64,000 nt of DNA from Scandinavium sp036271055 (GCF_036271055.1 NZ_DATBBJ010000033.1:1-64000); one strand, 5' to 3'. Shown: positions 24,436-34,527, numbered from the stretch's first letter. Program-made: numbers and translations. Notes: a model not told the origin generated them from the letters alone.

Positions 24436-24795
24436 TTAGATGAAAAGTACACCCACAAGGGTGATGACGGTCAGAATGGCCGCCAGTCCGTAGAACACCC
24501 ATTTACCATTCGGCACATGAATTTTTAGGTCATGCATGGCGTGATGAATACGGTGCAGGCCGCACCACAGCGGCAGAACAATCATCAGGAACAGAAACGC
24601 ACGGCCGATAAAGCTCTGTGCAAAGGCCAGCACGCGCTCGTAGCTGAATGCGTCATGTGGTGCCAGACCGAGCGGCAGTAAAATGCCGACCAGCAGGACA
24701 ACGACTGGCGCGATAATCGCCCCCCACATGCCACCTGCGCCAAACAGCCCCCAAAAAACGGGCTCGTCCGAACGTTTTGGATTTGGATTGATCAT
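24436..24795 (-). CDS. frdD: Fumarate reductase membrane anchor FrdD
   Basis: This 119-residue protein has three membrane helices and, with FrdC, anchors FrdAB to the inner membrane and forms the menaquinol sites. The start MINPNPKRSDEPVFWGLFG and the stretch LPLWCGLHRIHHAMHDLKIHVP match the family closely. The ATG at 24795 gives the E. coli length; an 18-codon extension into frdC is not supported. Confidence 0.98.
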   Translation of the reverse strand: MINPNPKRSDEPVFWGLFGAGGMWGAIIAPVVVLLVGILLPLGLAPHDAFSYERVLAFAQSFIGRAFLFLMIVLPLWCGLHRIHHAMHDLKIHVPNGKWVFYGLAAILTVITLVGVLFI

Positions 24796-24805
24796 AGTGG
24801 TCTCC

Positions 24806-25201
24806 TTACCAGAACAGTGCGACAAACAGGATGACGACGGTGACGACAATCGTCACTCCCCACAGCCCTTTAATAACCGGCTCTGGCCCCATTTTTTCGC
24901 CTTTAACGATAATGTTCGCCGCTTTTGGCGCCAGTTCGAACCAGGTTTTGGTATGCAGCAACGCTGCCGCCAGGGTTATCAGATTCAGAATGACCACAAT
25001 CGGGTTTTGCAGAAAACCGACATATCCGGCCCAGGATTCGGCGCCATGCTTCAGGGCGAACAGCCCGTAAATCAATACGATGCTAAACCAGACCGTCGGA
25101 ACTGCGGTGCCTTCCCGAATCATATAGAAGCGATAAAAGGGCAGTTTCTTCCACCACGTCGCGGTCATTGGCTGCACGTAGGGTTTGCGTTTAGTTGTCA
25201 T
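24806..25201 (-). CDS. frdC: Fumarate reductase membrane anchor FrdC
   Basis: This 131-residue protein has three membrane helices. The conserved start MTTKRKPYVQPMTATWWKKLPFYRFYMIREGT includes residues near the quinone site. It lies 10 bases after frdB and 10 bases before frdD, in the operon frdABCD. Confidence 0.98.
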   Translation of the reverse strand: MTTKRKPYVQPMTATWWKKLPFYRFYMIREGTAVPTVWFSIVLIYGLFALKHGAESWAGYVGFLQNPIVVILNLITLAAALLHTKTWFELAPKAANIIVKGEKMGPEPVIKGLWGVTIVVTVVILFVALFW

Positions 25202-25211
25202 GATGCACTCC

Positions 25212-25946
25212 TTAGCGTGGTTTCAGGGTGGCGATAAGAAAGTCTTTCGAGCTTTCCACTTTGCCCTGCTGAATGGCGGCGGCCGGGTCGACGTGCTTCG
25301 GACAGACTTCCGAGCAATAACCGACAAAAGTACAACTCCAGACGCCATTCTTGCCGTTCAGTTGCGCCATGCGCTCCTTTTTGCCGTGATCGCGGCTGTC
25401 TTCGTTATAACGATGTGCCAGAGTAATGGCCGCTGGACCAATAAACTCTTTATTAAGCCCAAACTGCGGGCAGGCGGCGTAGCACAGACCACAGTTGATG
25501 CAGCCGGAGAACTGATGGTATTTCGCCATCTGCGCCGGAGTCTGCTTGTTAGGGCCCTGTTCCGGCGTGCGCGGATTGCCAATGATATAGGGCTTAATTG
25601 CTTCCAGACTTTCGATAAAGTGGGTCATATCGACCACCAAATCGCGCTCAATCGGGAAGTTCGCCAACGCTTCGACTTTCAGGCCATTCACGTATTCGCG
25701 CAGGAAGGTTTTACAGGCCAGTTTCGGCACCTTATTCACCATCATGCCGCAGGAGCCGCAAATCGCCATTCGGCAAGACCAGCGATAACTCAGGTCTGGC
25801 GCGAGGTTATCTTTGATGTAACCGAGTGCGTCGAGTAGCGACGTTTGCTCGTCATAAGGCACGTCATAAAACGCGCTGTGCGGGGCCGTGTCCACTTCCG
25901 GGTTGTAGCGCACGATCTCGATTTTCAGGTTTTTCATCTCAGCCAT
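25212..25946 (-). CDS. frdB: Fumarate reductase iron-sulfur subunit FrdB
   Basis: This 244-residue subunit carries electrons from menaquinol to FrdA through three clusters. The [2Fe-2S] motif CRMAICGSCGMMV is near residue 57. CINCGLCYAACP and CSEVCPKHVDP hold the [4Fe-4S] and [3Fe-4S] ligands. The ATG at 25946 (MAEMKNLKIE) gives the E. coli length and overlaps the frdA end by eight bases. Confidence 0.98.
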   Translation of the reverse strand: MAEMKNLKIEIVRYNPEVDTAPHSAFYDVPYDEQTSLLDALGYIKDNLAPDLSYRWSCRMAICGSCGMMVNKVPKLACKTFLREYVNGLKVEALANFPIERDLVVDMTHFIESLEAIKPYIIGNPRTPEQGPNKQTPAQMAKYHQFSGCINCGLCYAACPQFGLNKEFIGPAAITLAHRYNEDSRDHGKKERMAQLNGKNGVWSCTFVGYCSEVCPKHVDPAAAIQQGKVESSKDFLIATLKPR

Positions 25947-27729
25947 TTGCCGTCTCCTTCTTCTCGGCTGCTTCCGCTTCTGCCCCATAAACGCGTTTCG
26001 CTGGTGGCAGGGTGGTGATTTTCACATCGCTATAGTCGAGGCGTGTCGTGCCATCGGCATCGCGGAAAGCGAGGGTGTGCTTGAGGAAGTTAACGTCATC
26101 ACGCTCGGTGCAGCCTTCATCCAAACGCTGATGTGCGCCACGAGACTCTTTACGTGCGAGGGCAGAATGCGCCATACACTCGGCGACATTCAGGCCATGA
26201 CCCAGTTCGATGGTATAAAGCAAGTCGGTGTTGAACACGCTCGAGGTATCGGTAATACGCACGCGCTTAAAGCGTTCCTGCAATTCCGCCAGCTTATCGA
26301 TGGTTTTCTGCATCAGCTCCGGCGTACGGTAGATACCACAGCCTTCTTCCATCGACAGACCCATTTCATCGCGGATTTTCGCCCAGTTCTCGTTGCCTTC
26401 CTGGTTAACCAGCGCTTTCAGGCGTTTTTCGACATCAACAACCTGAGCATCCAGCGCTGCGCTGTTGGCAACACCTGCGGTTGACGCTCGTTCCATGGCG
26501 CGTTCACCGGCCATGCGACCAAACACCACCAGTTCAGCCAGTGAGTTGGAGCCCAGGCGGTTTGCGCCGTGCAGGCCAACAGAGGAACATTCCCCGACGG
26601 CGAACAGGCCCTTGATACGGCTTTCACACTGCTGATCGGTTTCAATGCCGCCCATGGTGTAGTGTGCGGTTGGACGAACCGGGATCGGTTCTTTCACCGG
26701 GTCGACGCCCACGTAGGCTTTTGCCAGTTCGCAAATGAACGGCAAACGTTCGAGCAGTTTCTTCTCACCGAGGTGACGCAGGTCGAGATAGACCACGTCG
26801 CCACGCGGCGTCGGGATGGTGTTACCTTTACGCCATTCGTGCCAGAACGCCTGCGACACTTTGTCACGAGGGCCCAGCTCCATATATTTGTTCTTCGGCT
26901 CACCAAGCGGTGTTTCCGGACCCATGCCGTAATCCTGCAAATAGCGATAACCGTCTTTATTCACCAGAATACCGCCTTCACCGCGACAGCCTTCGGTCAT
27001 CAGAATGCCGGAGCCGGGCAGGCCAGTCGGGTGATACTGAACGAATTCCATATCACGCAGCGGTACGCCGTGGCTTAGCGCCATGCCCATACCATCGCCA
27101 GTGACGATGCCGCCGTTGGTGTTGTAGCGATACACACGCCCGGCACCGCCGGTTGCCATCACCACCGCATTGGCGCGGATCTGCATCAGCGTGCCTTCCA
27201 TCATATTCATGGCCACAAGACCGCGCGCCTGACCGTCATCGACCAGAATATCCAGCACAAAGTGCTCGTCAAAACGTTGAATTTGCGGGAATTGCAGGGA
27301 AGTCTGGAACAGGGTGTGCAGCATATGGAAGCCGGTTTTATCGGCGGCGAACCAGGTACGTTCGATTTTCATTCCACCGAAGCGACGCACGTTCACCGAT
27401 CCGTCTTCACGGCGGCTCCACGGACAACCCCATTGCTCGAGCTGAGTCATTTCGGTGGGGCAGTGGTGAACGAAGTAATCGACGACATCCTGCTCGCAGA
27501 GCCAGTCGCCCCCGGCTACGGTATCGTGGAAATGGTACTCAAAGCTGTCATGATCCTGGGCAACCGCTGCGGAACCGCCTTCGGCGGCAACGGTGTGACT
27601 GCGCATAGGATAGACTTTTGAAATCAGTGCGATTTTAGCGTTGGGATTGGCTTGCGCTGCGGCAATGGCCGCTCGTAATCCCGCCCCGCCAGCGCCTATA
27701 ACGACCAGATCGGCATGAAAGGTGTGCAC
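25939..27729 (-). CDS. frdA: Fumarate reductase flavoprotein subunit FrdA
   Basis: This 596-residue subunit reduces fumarate to succinate in anaerobic respiration. The N-terminal FAD site is GAGGAGLRAAIAAAQ; H44 in SHTVAAEGG is the covalent FAD residue. Active-site residues lie in HPTGLPGSGILMTEGCRGEGG and HYTMGGI. It is a few residues shorter than the E. coli protein at the C-terminal Ala/Lys/Glu-rich tail. It is the first gene of frdABCD and is preceded by an FNR-like site. Confidence 0.98.
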   Translation of the reverse strand: MHTFHADLVVIGAGGAGLRAAIAAAQANPNAKIALISKVYPMRSHTVAAEGGSAAVAQDHDSFEYHFHDTVAGGDWLCEQDVVDYFVHHCPTEMTQLEQWGCPWSRREDGSVNVRRFGGMKIERTWFAADKTGFHMLHTLFQTSLQFPQIQRFDEHFVLDILVDDGQARGLVAMNMMEGTLMQIRANAVVMATGGAGRVYRYNTNGGIVTGDGMGMALSHGVPLRDMEFVQYHPTGLPGSGILMTEGCRGEGGILVNKDGYRYLQDYGMGPETPLGEPKNKYMELGPRDKVSQAFWHEWRKGNTIPTPRGDVVYLDLRHLGEKKLLERLPFICELAKAYVGVDPVKEPIPVRPTAHYTMGGIETDQQCESRIKGLFAVGECSSVGLHGANRLGSNSLAELVVFGRMAGERAMERASTAGVANSAALDAQVVDVEKRLKALVNQEGNENWAKIRDEMGLSMEEGCGIYRTPELMQKTIDKLAELQERFKRVRITDTSSVFNTDLLYTIELGHGLNVAECMAHSALARKESRGAHQRLDEGCTERDDVNFLKHTLAFRDADGTTRLDYSDVKITTLPPAKRVYGAEAEAAEKKETANG

Positions 27730-27867
27730 GACATTCCTCCAGAATTGTTGTTATTTCGCAACACGCCTTACCAAAGGTAGTTCACTGAGACGGTACGGCC
27801 ATTGCGAAAGCGTTACCACTGCTCCTTTATGGGTATCGCAGTATATCCGCAAGGATGTGAGGGAAAT

Positions 27868-27881
27868 TTGACGCGTTCGAT
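27868..27881 (-). promoter_or_regulatory. FNR-type site of frdA
   Basis: On the minus strand the sequence reads ATCGAACGCGTCAA, matching the FNR consensus TTGAT-N4-ATCAA in both half-sites with few changes and resembling the known frd site of E. coli. A -10-like TATACT lies about 30 bases downstream at 27838-27843. This site sits in the 312-base region between frdA and epmA, which has no other gene. Confidence 0.72.
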
Positions 27882-28041
27882 TTTTTTGCTGATCCGTCCG
27901 ATGATTTATCATCGAAATTGATAGAGTGCGTCACGAAATCCCGTTTACGCTGTGAACAGGCGATTTCAGGGTGCAAAATTTGTCTCGTGCAACGCTTGCG
28001 GGTAGACTCCGTGCCTTTGTTTGTCTTCGGAGAGTTTTACC

Positions 28042-29019
28042 ATGAGCGAAACGGCCACCTGGCAGCCGAGCGCCTCCATCCCCAATCTGTTAAAACGCGC
28101 GGCTATCATGACGGAAATCCGTCGCTTCTTTACCGACCGCGGCGTGCTGGAGGTGGAAACGCCGTGCATGAGTCAGGCGACGGTAACGGATATCCATCTG
28201 GTGCCGTTTGAGACGCGTTTCGTCGGCCCTGGCCATTCTCAGGGAATCAATCTCTTCATGATGACCAGCCCGGAATACCACATGAAGCGCCTGCTGGCTG
28301 CTGGCTGTGGCCCGGTGTTCCAGTTGTGCCGAAGTTTCCGTAACGAAGAGATGGGGCGTCATCACAATCCGGAATTCACCATGCTGGAGTGGTATCGTCC
28401 GCATTACGACATGTATCGCCTGATCAACGAAGTCGATGATTTACTGCAACAGGTGCTGGAATGCCAGCCTGCGGAAAGTCTCTCTTATCAGCAGGCGTTT
28501 CAGCGTCATCTGGAAATCGATCCGCTGTCGGCGGATAAAACGCAGCTGCGTGAAGTGGCGGCGAAACTCGATCTGAGCAACATCGCCGACACCGAAGAAG
28601 ATCGCGATACGCTGCTTCAACTGCTGTTTGCAATGGGCGTCGAGCCGCATATCGGTAAAGACCGCCCGACGTTTGTTTACCACTTCCCGGCAAGTCAGGC
28701 GTCACTGGCACAAATCAGTACCGAAGATCACCGCGTAGCGGAACGCTTCGAGGTGTATTACAAAGGGATTGAACTGGCGAATGGTTTCCACGAACTGACC
28801 GATGCGCGCGAACAGCAGCAACGTTTCGAACAGGATAACCGCAAACGCGCCGCGCGCGACTTGCCGCAACAACCTATCGACGTCAATCTGTTGGAAGCAC
28901 TGAAAGCAGGGCTGCCGGACAGCTCCGGTGTCGCACTGGGTGTCGACCGCCTGGTGATGCTGGCGTTAGGCGCTGAAAGCATCGGCGATGTAATGGCCTT
29001 TACGGTCGATAGAGCGTAG
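28042..29019 (+). CDS. epmA: EF-P--(R)-beta-lysine ligase EpmA
   Basis: This 325-residue enzyme is a truncated class II lysyl-tRNA synthetase lacking the anticodon domain. It attaches (R)-beta-lysine to K34 of EF-P. Class II motifs are visible: motif 2 in FRNEEMGRHHNPEFTMLEWY and motif 3 in GVALGVDRLVML. The ATG at 28042 has a GGAGAG site and gives the E. coli length; seven extra upstream codons are unlikely. It diverges from frdA. Its partners epmB and efp lie 6-7 kb away in this window. Confidence 0.97.
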   Translation: MSETATWQPSASIPNLLKRAAIMTEIRRFFTDRGVLEVETPCMSQATVTDIHLVPFETRFVGPGHSQGINLFMMTSPEYHMKRLLAAGCGPVFQLCRSFRNEEMGRHHNPEFTMLEWYRPHYDMYRLINEVDDLLQQVLECQPAESLSYQQAFQRHLEIDPLSADKTQLREVAAKLDLSNIADTEEDRDTLLQLLFAMGVEPHIGKDRPTFVYHFPASQASLAQISTEDHRVAERFEVYYKGIELANGFHELTDAREQQQRFEQDNRKRAARDLPQQPIDVNLLEALKAGLPDSSGVALGVDRLVMLALGAESIGDVMAFTVDRA

Positions 29020-29028
29020 TAGCCTCTT

Positions 29029-29054
29029 CGCCCTCTTCTGTCGGGGAGAGGGCG
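29029..29054. repeat. Hairpin between convergent epmA and mscM
   Basis: A CGCCCTC/GAGGGCG stem (29029-29035 with 29048-29054) lies between two convergent stops. It resembles the hairpin after rnr at 52296-52336 and may be a dispersed palindromic repeat acting as a terminator. Confidence 0.5.
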
Positions 29055-29071
29055 AGGCCGAACGCTTGAAC

Positions 29072-32000
29072 TTACAAACTTCCCGCCGGGCGGCTACGCC
29101 CCGTTGATGTCAGTGTCCTTCCCATTTTTCGTGCGTCCATCGTTTCTAAACGCATCTGGAACGGTGGGAATGGCATATCGATGCCGTGCTCGCGGAAACC
29201 AGCCAGAATCAACTGGTGAATTTCATGACGCAGCGGCATACGGTGCCCCATTTCGGCGGCGTAGATACGCAGCTCGAAAATCTGAATGCCCTGCTGCAAA
29301 TCCACCAGGAACACTTCCGGTGCCGGATTGTCGATAACCAGCGAGCAGCGTTCTGCGGCCGTCATCAGAATCTGTGTCACTTCTTCGCTGTTGGCATCTG
29401 ACGGGGCTGGAACGGTCAATACCACACGGGTAACGGAATCCGACAGTGACCAGTTGATAAACTGCTCAGTGATAAACGCCTTGTTCGGCACGATGATCTC
29501 TTTGCGATCCCAGTCGCTGATCGTTGTGGCGCGGGTGTTGATCTTCGTGACGCTCCCCGTCAAATCGCGGATCGTCACGGTATCGCCAATACGGATCGGT
29601 TTTTCAAACAGGATGATCAGGCCAGAAATGAAGTTGGCGAAGATCTCCTGTAAGCCAAAACCGAGACCGACCCCGAGGGCGGCGACCAGCCACTGCAATT
29701 TCGCCCACTCAATTCCAATCATCGAGAAGCCCACCAGGCTGCCAATCAGCATCAATAAATATTTGGTGATGGTGGTGATGGCATAGCCGGTTCCCGGCGT
29801 CAGGCTGAGGTGTTGCAGCACCGCCAGTTCAAGCAGAGCAGGCAGATTACGCACTAATTGCGTGGTGACGATAAACACCAGAATGGCGATAAGTACGGCC
29901 CCGAGCGTAATCGGTTCAAGGCTTTCGACTCCTTGCACCGTCGAGGTAACATCCCACAGCGAGATGTTTTCGAGGAAGCCAAATGCCGAGTGAATTTCTG
30001 ACCACAGCACAATCACCGACACCAGCGCGATCAGCATCAAAATGGAACGCACCAACCGCAGCGACTGTGCGCTGAGGGTGTCGAGATCCACTTCGCTGAG
30101 ATCCACTTCCGGCGAACCTTCAAGCGTGGTGTTGTGATGCGGTTCTTCTTCGCCTCGCGCACGCTGGGCCAACATTTCTGCACGACGATGCTTGGCACGA
30201 TCAAAGGCGATACGACGGCGCTGGATCAGCATCCAGCGACGGATCACGTGATAAATTACCAGCAACAGGAACCAGATGGCGACAGAGGTTTCCAGACGCG
30301 CCAACAACGCTTCAGCCGTTGCCAGATAACCGATTAAAGCTGCCAGAATAGCAACCAGCGGCGCACCCATCATCAGGTTCCACAACATCCGGTTGAGCAT
30401 GTTGTCACCGCTGCCCTCTTTATCGAGGTACAGCGGGATCCCGGCGCGTTTCAGGCTCAGTGTCACGATTGCCAGCGCGCCACAGATCAGCACGAAGCAG
30501 AGTCTGCCCAGGGATGAGATGAATTCGCGGTCACGAAGATTGTCGAACATAAACAGCGCCATAATCAGTGGCACGATAAGCCCGATACTCATTAAGTAAT
30601 AGCGCATTGCCCGCGCGACACGAGTATGCGGCCAGCCGAAATGCGCGATGAACAGGCCATTTGGGCGGGCGAAGGCGGCGCAAATCATCACCACCCACAG
30701 CAGCGGTACGGTGGCGGTAACGCCGTTGCCAATAGCCACTGCTCGCGGGTACGGCCAGGCTTCCTGTAAGCCATAACCGAGGGTCATCCACAGCACCGGC
30801 AGCGGCGAGGCGACCAGAATCGACCAGAAGACCGTACGCAGCGTGAGCCAAAAGTGATCCTGTGTCACTTTGCCCACCCGGTTGCTGGAACGCTCCAGGA
30901 AGCGCGTGAAGTGCTTGCGCGAGCTGATGCTGAAACCGACCAGAATCAGTGCGGCGAACAATGGGATGAGCGTCTCTTTGCTGGTCAGCATCATTACCGA
31001 GGCTTTGCCGAGCTGGCTAAAGGTGTCGAGTGAAATCAGGCGATGCAGATCTCGCGCGATTTCCAGTGGCCACGCGAAGCCAATCGCGCTGACATCAGAC
31101 GTCCAGAACAGGTAGCGGTGGGTGGCTTCGTTAATTTCTTTGAGCGCATCTTCTAACTGACTATTGGTGACTTTCAGTTTAGTGAGTTCAAGGATCAACG
31201 TATCGCCGCCTTGTAGCAGCGAACCCAATAATTCGCGCTGAGTGCGCAGTTGAGCTTCCAGAATACGTGATTCAGTGGCGGTGAGCGGCTTCCCATTGGC
31301 CTGTTTCACTGGTTTGTCACTCAGCATCTTTTCGTATTTCAACCGATGAACGCGTAGCTGCGCCATTTCGGTATCCAACTGCTGCGGTTTCGGCATTTCG
31401 GGAAGGCGCGAAACCTGATCACGCAGCGTTTCGCCCAACAAATTAGACGAGCCCAGCCACTGCGATTGCTCGCGAAGAGTATTCAGCGCCTGACGCACCT
31501 GTAATGTCTGGTTAGTGGCCTGCCGCTGCTGCGAAGCTACCAGGTCCATACGTTGCGCCTGTTGGTTTAGCGCCTGCGAGAGCTCACGGTTGCGGGTGAA
31601 TTGCTCAACGATTTCCGGCGGCAGATCGGCATTGTTTTCGGCTAATAATTCGGTGCTTTCCAGTGCTTTTTCAGCTTCACGCTGGCGCTGGCTGTTGAGC
31701 TGATTACGCAACGCCTGAAGGTAAGCATCCAGTTGTTCACTTTGTTTTTGTGCAAGTTCCGAGCGCATACGCGCCAGTTCCTGACGATTGTTGGCAGAAA
31801 GCTGCGCCAATTCGAGCTCATCGACCAGCGCTTTCAGTTTGGCGGATTCTGCCTGCAAACTCAGGTTTTGCGCTTGCGCTCCCTTGCCGGAGGCTGTGCC
31901 AACCCGGCGCTCAACATCATTGAGCTGGCGGCGCGCATCAGTTTGTTGCTGCGGCAACTGGCTAAGCGAATCGGCAATTTCCCGTGCGCGTTCCTGCTCT

Positions 32001-32377
32001 TGCTGAGCCTGGCGGCTTTTCTCCACCAGTTGGCTGCTGACCTGCAGGATTTCCTGATTCAGTGCATCGGTGGTGAGTCCCTCCGGCACTGGACGCGGTT
32101 CATCGCTCTGTTTAGCCAGTTGCGAACGGAGCGTTTGGGAAAGTTTGGGGAAGTTATCAATGGATTGTTGATACTGCTGAGCGCGCTCAAGCGAACCTTT
32201 ACGTTCTTCGAGCGCATTCAGCGCGGACTGGAGCGCCGCGACGGTTTCAGGCTGAGCGGGCTTCGCCGCTTTCGCCTGTTCCAGTTCCTGGGTGATTTGT
32301 TTGCTGTCGGGGGCGCTTGCTGCGTACGCCCCCATGCTGAGGCACCAGGCCATCAGAAAAGTGATAATCAGGCGCAC
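29072..32377 (-). CDS. mscM: Mechanosensitive channel MscM (YjeP)
   Basis: This 1101-residue channel of the MscS family opens under mild membrane tension. It has a signal peptide (about 1-20), a long periplasmic coiled-coil region rich in Gln, Leu, Arg and Glu (to about residue 470), and about eleven membrane segments. The C-terminal MscS pore and beta domain follows, with LQWLVAALGVGLGFGLQEIFANFISGLIILFEKPIRIGD. The length is close to the 1107 residues of E. coli. It lies 17 bases after psd and is probably cotranscribed with it. Confidence 0.96.
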   Translation of the reverse strand: MRLIITFLMAWCLSMGAYAASAPDSKQITQELEQAKAAKPAQPETVAALQSALNALEERKGSLERAQQYQQSIDNFPKLSQTLRSQLAKQSDEPRPVPEGLTTDALNQEILQVSSQLVEKSRQAQQEQERAREIADSLSQLPQQQTDARRQLNDVERRVGTASGKGAQAQNLSLQAESAKLKALVDELELAQLSANNRQELARMRSELAQKQSEQLDAYLQALRNQLNSQRQREAEKALESTELLAENNADLPPEIVEQFTRNRELSQALNQQAQRMDLVASQQRQATNQTLQVRQALNTLREQSQWLGSSNLLGETLRDQVSRLPEMPKPQQLDTEMAQLRVHRLKYEKMLSDKPVKQANGKPLTATESRILEAQLRTQRELLGSLLQGGDTLILELTKLKVTNSQLEDALKEINEATHRYLFWTSDVSAIGFAWPLEIARDLHRLISLDTFSQLGKASVMMLTSKETLIPLFAALILVGFSISSRKHFTRFLERSSNRVGKVTQDHFWLTLRTVFWSILVASPLPVLWMTLGYGLQEAWPYPRAVAIGNGVTATVPLLWVVMICAAFARPNGLFIAHFGWPHTRVARAMRYYLMSIGLIVPLIMALFMFDNLRDREFISSLGRLCFVLICGALAIVTLSLKRAGIPLYLDKEGSGDNMLNRMLWNLMMGAPLVAILAALIGYLATAEALLARLETSVAIWFLLLVIYHVIRRWMLIQRRRIAFDRAKHRRAEMLAQRARGEEEPHHNTTLEGSPEVDLSEVDLDTLSAQSLRLVRSILMLIALVSVIVLWSEIHSAFGFLENISLWDVTSTVQGVESLEPITLGAVLIAILVFIVTTQLVRNLPALLELAVLQHLSLTPGTGYAITTITKYLLMLIGSLVGFSMIGIEWAKLQWLVAALGVGLGFGLQEIFANFISGLIILFEKPIRIGDTVTIRDLTGSVTKINTRATTISDWDRKEIIVPNKAFITEQFINWSLSDSVTRVVLTVPAPSDANSEEVTQILMTAAERCSLVIDNPAPEVFLVDLQQGIQIFELRIYAAEMGHRMPLRHEIHQLILAGFREHGIDMPFPPFQMRLETMDARKMGRTLTSTGRSRPAGSL

Positions 32378-32394
32378 GTCAGCGATCCTTCTGG

Positions 32395-33384
32395 TTAGCC
32401 CTGGTCGGTTTTATCGGTAGTCGGTGGGACGATTTCGTCTACGGCTGCAGTGTCATCGACCACAGGTTCGAGAGTTTCTGCCACCGGAGTCACGACTTCA
32501 GCTTCCGGGGTGGCAAAAATTTCAGTGGAAACCGCCAGCGGCTCTCCAATTTTTGTTGCCGACAGGCTCGCCAGTTTTTCAGCTAGCTGCACTTTGCCTG
32601 GCGCAAACAGGTTAATCACTGTTGATCCGAGTTTGAAACGACCCATTTCCTGGCCTTTCAGCAGTGCAACAGAACCTTCGCTTTCACCCGCAGGCCACGT
32701 CCAGCGTTTGATCACGCCTTCACGCGGTGGGGTGATTGTGCCCGCCCAAACGGTTTCAATGCTGCCGACGATGGTCGCGCCGACCAGAATCTGCGCCATT
32801 GGGCCAAATTCAGTATCAAACAGACAGATGACGCGTTCGTTACGTGCGAACAGGTTCGGCACGTTCTGCGCGGTCAGATGATTAACGGAGAAAAGGTCAC
32901 CCGGAACGTAGATCATTTCACGCAGGATGCCGTTGCACGGCATGTGCACACGGTGATAGTCGCGTGGCGACAAATAGGTGGTGACAAAAGAGCCGTTGCG
33001 GAAGAGATCCGCCATCAGGTAGTTGCCTGCCAGCAGCGCTTCCAGGCTGTAGTCATGGCCCTTCGCCTGCAAAATCTTGTCGTTATCGATATTACCGAGC
33101 TGGCTGATGACGCCGTCTGCAGGCATGACCAGTACGCTTGGGTCGGTATCGAGAGGACGAACGTCATCGCGCAATGGGCGGACGAAGAAATCGTTAAAGG
33201 TGCGATAGCTGGCGGTATCTGGCTTCTGCGCCTCTGTCATGTCGACCTTGTAGAATTTGACGAACAGGTCGATGACAAGCTTTGTCAGCCAGCCTGCTCG
33301 TTTGCTTGCGCCCCAGCCTGCGAGGCGGGTGAGCCACAGTTTAGGCAGAATGTATTGAAGCGAAAGTTTGAATGAATTTAGCAA
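32395..33384 (-). CDS. psd: Phosphatidylserine decarboxylase
   Basis: This 329-residue proenzyme makes phosphatidylethanolamine at the inner membrane. Self-cleavage at the LGST motif (KLGSTVINLF) would create the pyruvoyl group; DYHRVHMPCNG holds conserved histidines. The start is TTG at 33384, beginning the family sequence (M)LNSFKLSLQYILPK, with GGAGG at correct spacing. An ATG 13 codons upstream adds unsupported residues. The C-terminal tail is acidic and a little longer than in E. coli. Confidence 0.96.
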   Translation of the reverse strand: MLNSFKLSLQYILPKLWLTRLAGWGASKRAGWLTKLVIDLFVKFYKVDMTEAQKPDTASYRTFNDFFVRPLRDDVRPLDTDPSVLVMPADGVISQLGNIDNDKILQAKGHDYSLEALLAGNYLMADLFRNGSFVTTYLSPRDYHRVHMPCNGILREMIYVPGDLFSVNHLTAQNVPNLFARNERVICLFDTEFGPMAQILVGATIVGSIETVWAGTITPPREGVIKRWTWPAGESEGSVALLKGQEMGRFKLGSTVINLFAPGKVQLAEKLASLSATKIGEPLAVSTEIFATPEAEVVTPVAETLEPVVDDTAAVDEIVPPTTDKTDQG

Positions 33385-33474
33385 GTTAGCCTCCAGGCCA
33401 ATGGTTATGCCATTCAGGCTCAATTCCGAGCCTATTCAAAAAGGGGCTGATTCTATCGGCGTTCAGCTTAAATG

Positions 33475-34527
33475 TCAGTTGCCGCTTTCAGAAAAGGTTT
33501 TACGCGACTTTACCTCGGACATGCTTTCGAGGATGCGATGATAATTTTCAAAGCGCGTTTCGGCGATTTCACCTTTTTCGACCGCTTCACGAATTGCGCA
33601 GCCCGGATCGTTGTCGTGCTTGCAGTCGCGGTATTTGCAGTCGCCTAAGTAGTCGTGGAATTCGACAAAACCGTTGAAGATTTGTTCAGGCTCCAGATGC
33701 CAAAGGCCAAATTCACGTACGCCCGGTGAGTCAATCACATCGCCACCGTGTGGGAAATGGTACAAACGCGAGGCGGTGGTGGTGTGCTGGCCGAGGCCTG
33801 AGTTGTCAGAGACATCGTTGGTGAGGATCTCTGTTTGCAGGCCAAGCAGGTTATTTAGCAGGCTGGATTTACCCACGCCAGACTGACCCGCAAAGATGCT
33901 AATACGCCCGGTTAGCGCCTCTTCTAATGGTTTCAGACCATCTTTTTTGTGACTCGACACCATCAGTACGGTGTAGCCAATTTTGCGATAGATATCCATC
34001 TGCTCATTTACGAACGCAAGGCCTTCGTCATCAAGAAGATCGATTTTATTCAGAACGAGAAGCGGCTCAACGTCGAGTGTTTCGCAGGCAACAAGATAAC
34101 GGTCGATAATGTTCAGCGAGAGCTCAGGCAGAATGGCAGACACGATAACAATCTGGTCGATGTTCGCGGCAATCGGTTTTACACCGTCATAAAAGTCTGG
34201 ACGCGTCAGTACCGACGTCCGTTCGTGAACGGCTTCCACGATGCCTTTGACGTTAACGCCTTCTGCGGCAGATTTTCCTGGACGCCAGACGACACGGTCA
34301 CCCGTAACCAGCGAGCGAATGGTGCGGCGAATGTTACAACGGTGGGTCGTGCCTTCGGTGGATTCCACATCGGCATGCATGCCAAAGCGGCTGATAACGA
34401 TGCCTTCAGCTTTTTCGCCAAACAGGTTGTCATCGAGATCGGGCTTCTCCGAAGTCGTTTTAAGACGGCGCTCGTGGTTGGCTTTCACCCGGCGTTGCTG
34501 ACCTTTGGAGAGTTTATTTTTACTCAA
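33475..34527 (-). CDS. rsgA: Ribosome small-subunit GTPase RsgA
   Basis: This 350-residue circularly permuted GTPase checks late 30S assembly. Order of motifs is permuted: an N-terminal OB domain, then NKIDLL (G4), GQSGVGKSSLLN (G1) and DSPGV (G3). A C-terminal zinc site follows in CKYRDCKHDNDPGC. The start is TTG at 34527 with GGAG upstream, giving the exact E. coli length; the ATG 11 codons upstream is rejected. It diverges from orn. Confidence 0.97.
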   Translation of the reverse strand: MSKNKLSKGQQRRVKANHERRLKTTSEKPDLDDNLFGEKAEGIVISRFGMHADVESTEGTTHRCNIRRTIRSLVTGDRVVWRPGKSAAEGVNVKGIVEAVHERTSVLTRPDFYDGVKPIAANIDQIVIVSAILPELSLNIIDRYLVACETLDVEPLLVLNKIDLLDDEGLAFVNEQMDIYRKIGYTVLMVSSHKKDGLKPLEEALTGRISIFAGQSGVGKSSLLNNLLGLQTEILTNDVSDNSGLGQHTTTASRLYHFPHGGDVIDSPGVREFGLWHLEPEQIFNGFVEFHDYLGDCKYRDCKHDNDPGCAIREAVEKGEIAETRFENYHRILESMSEVKSRKTFSESGN

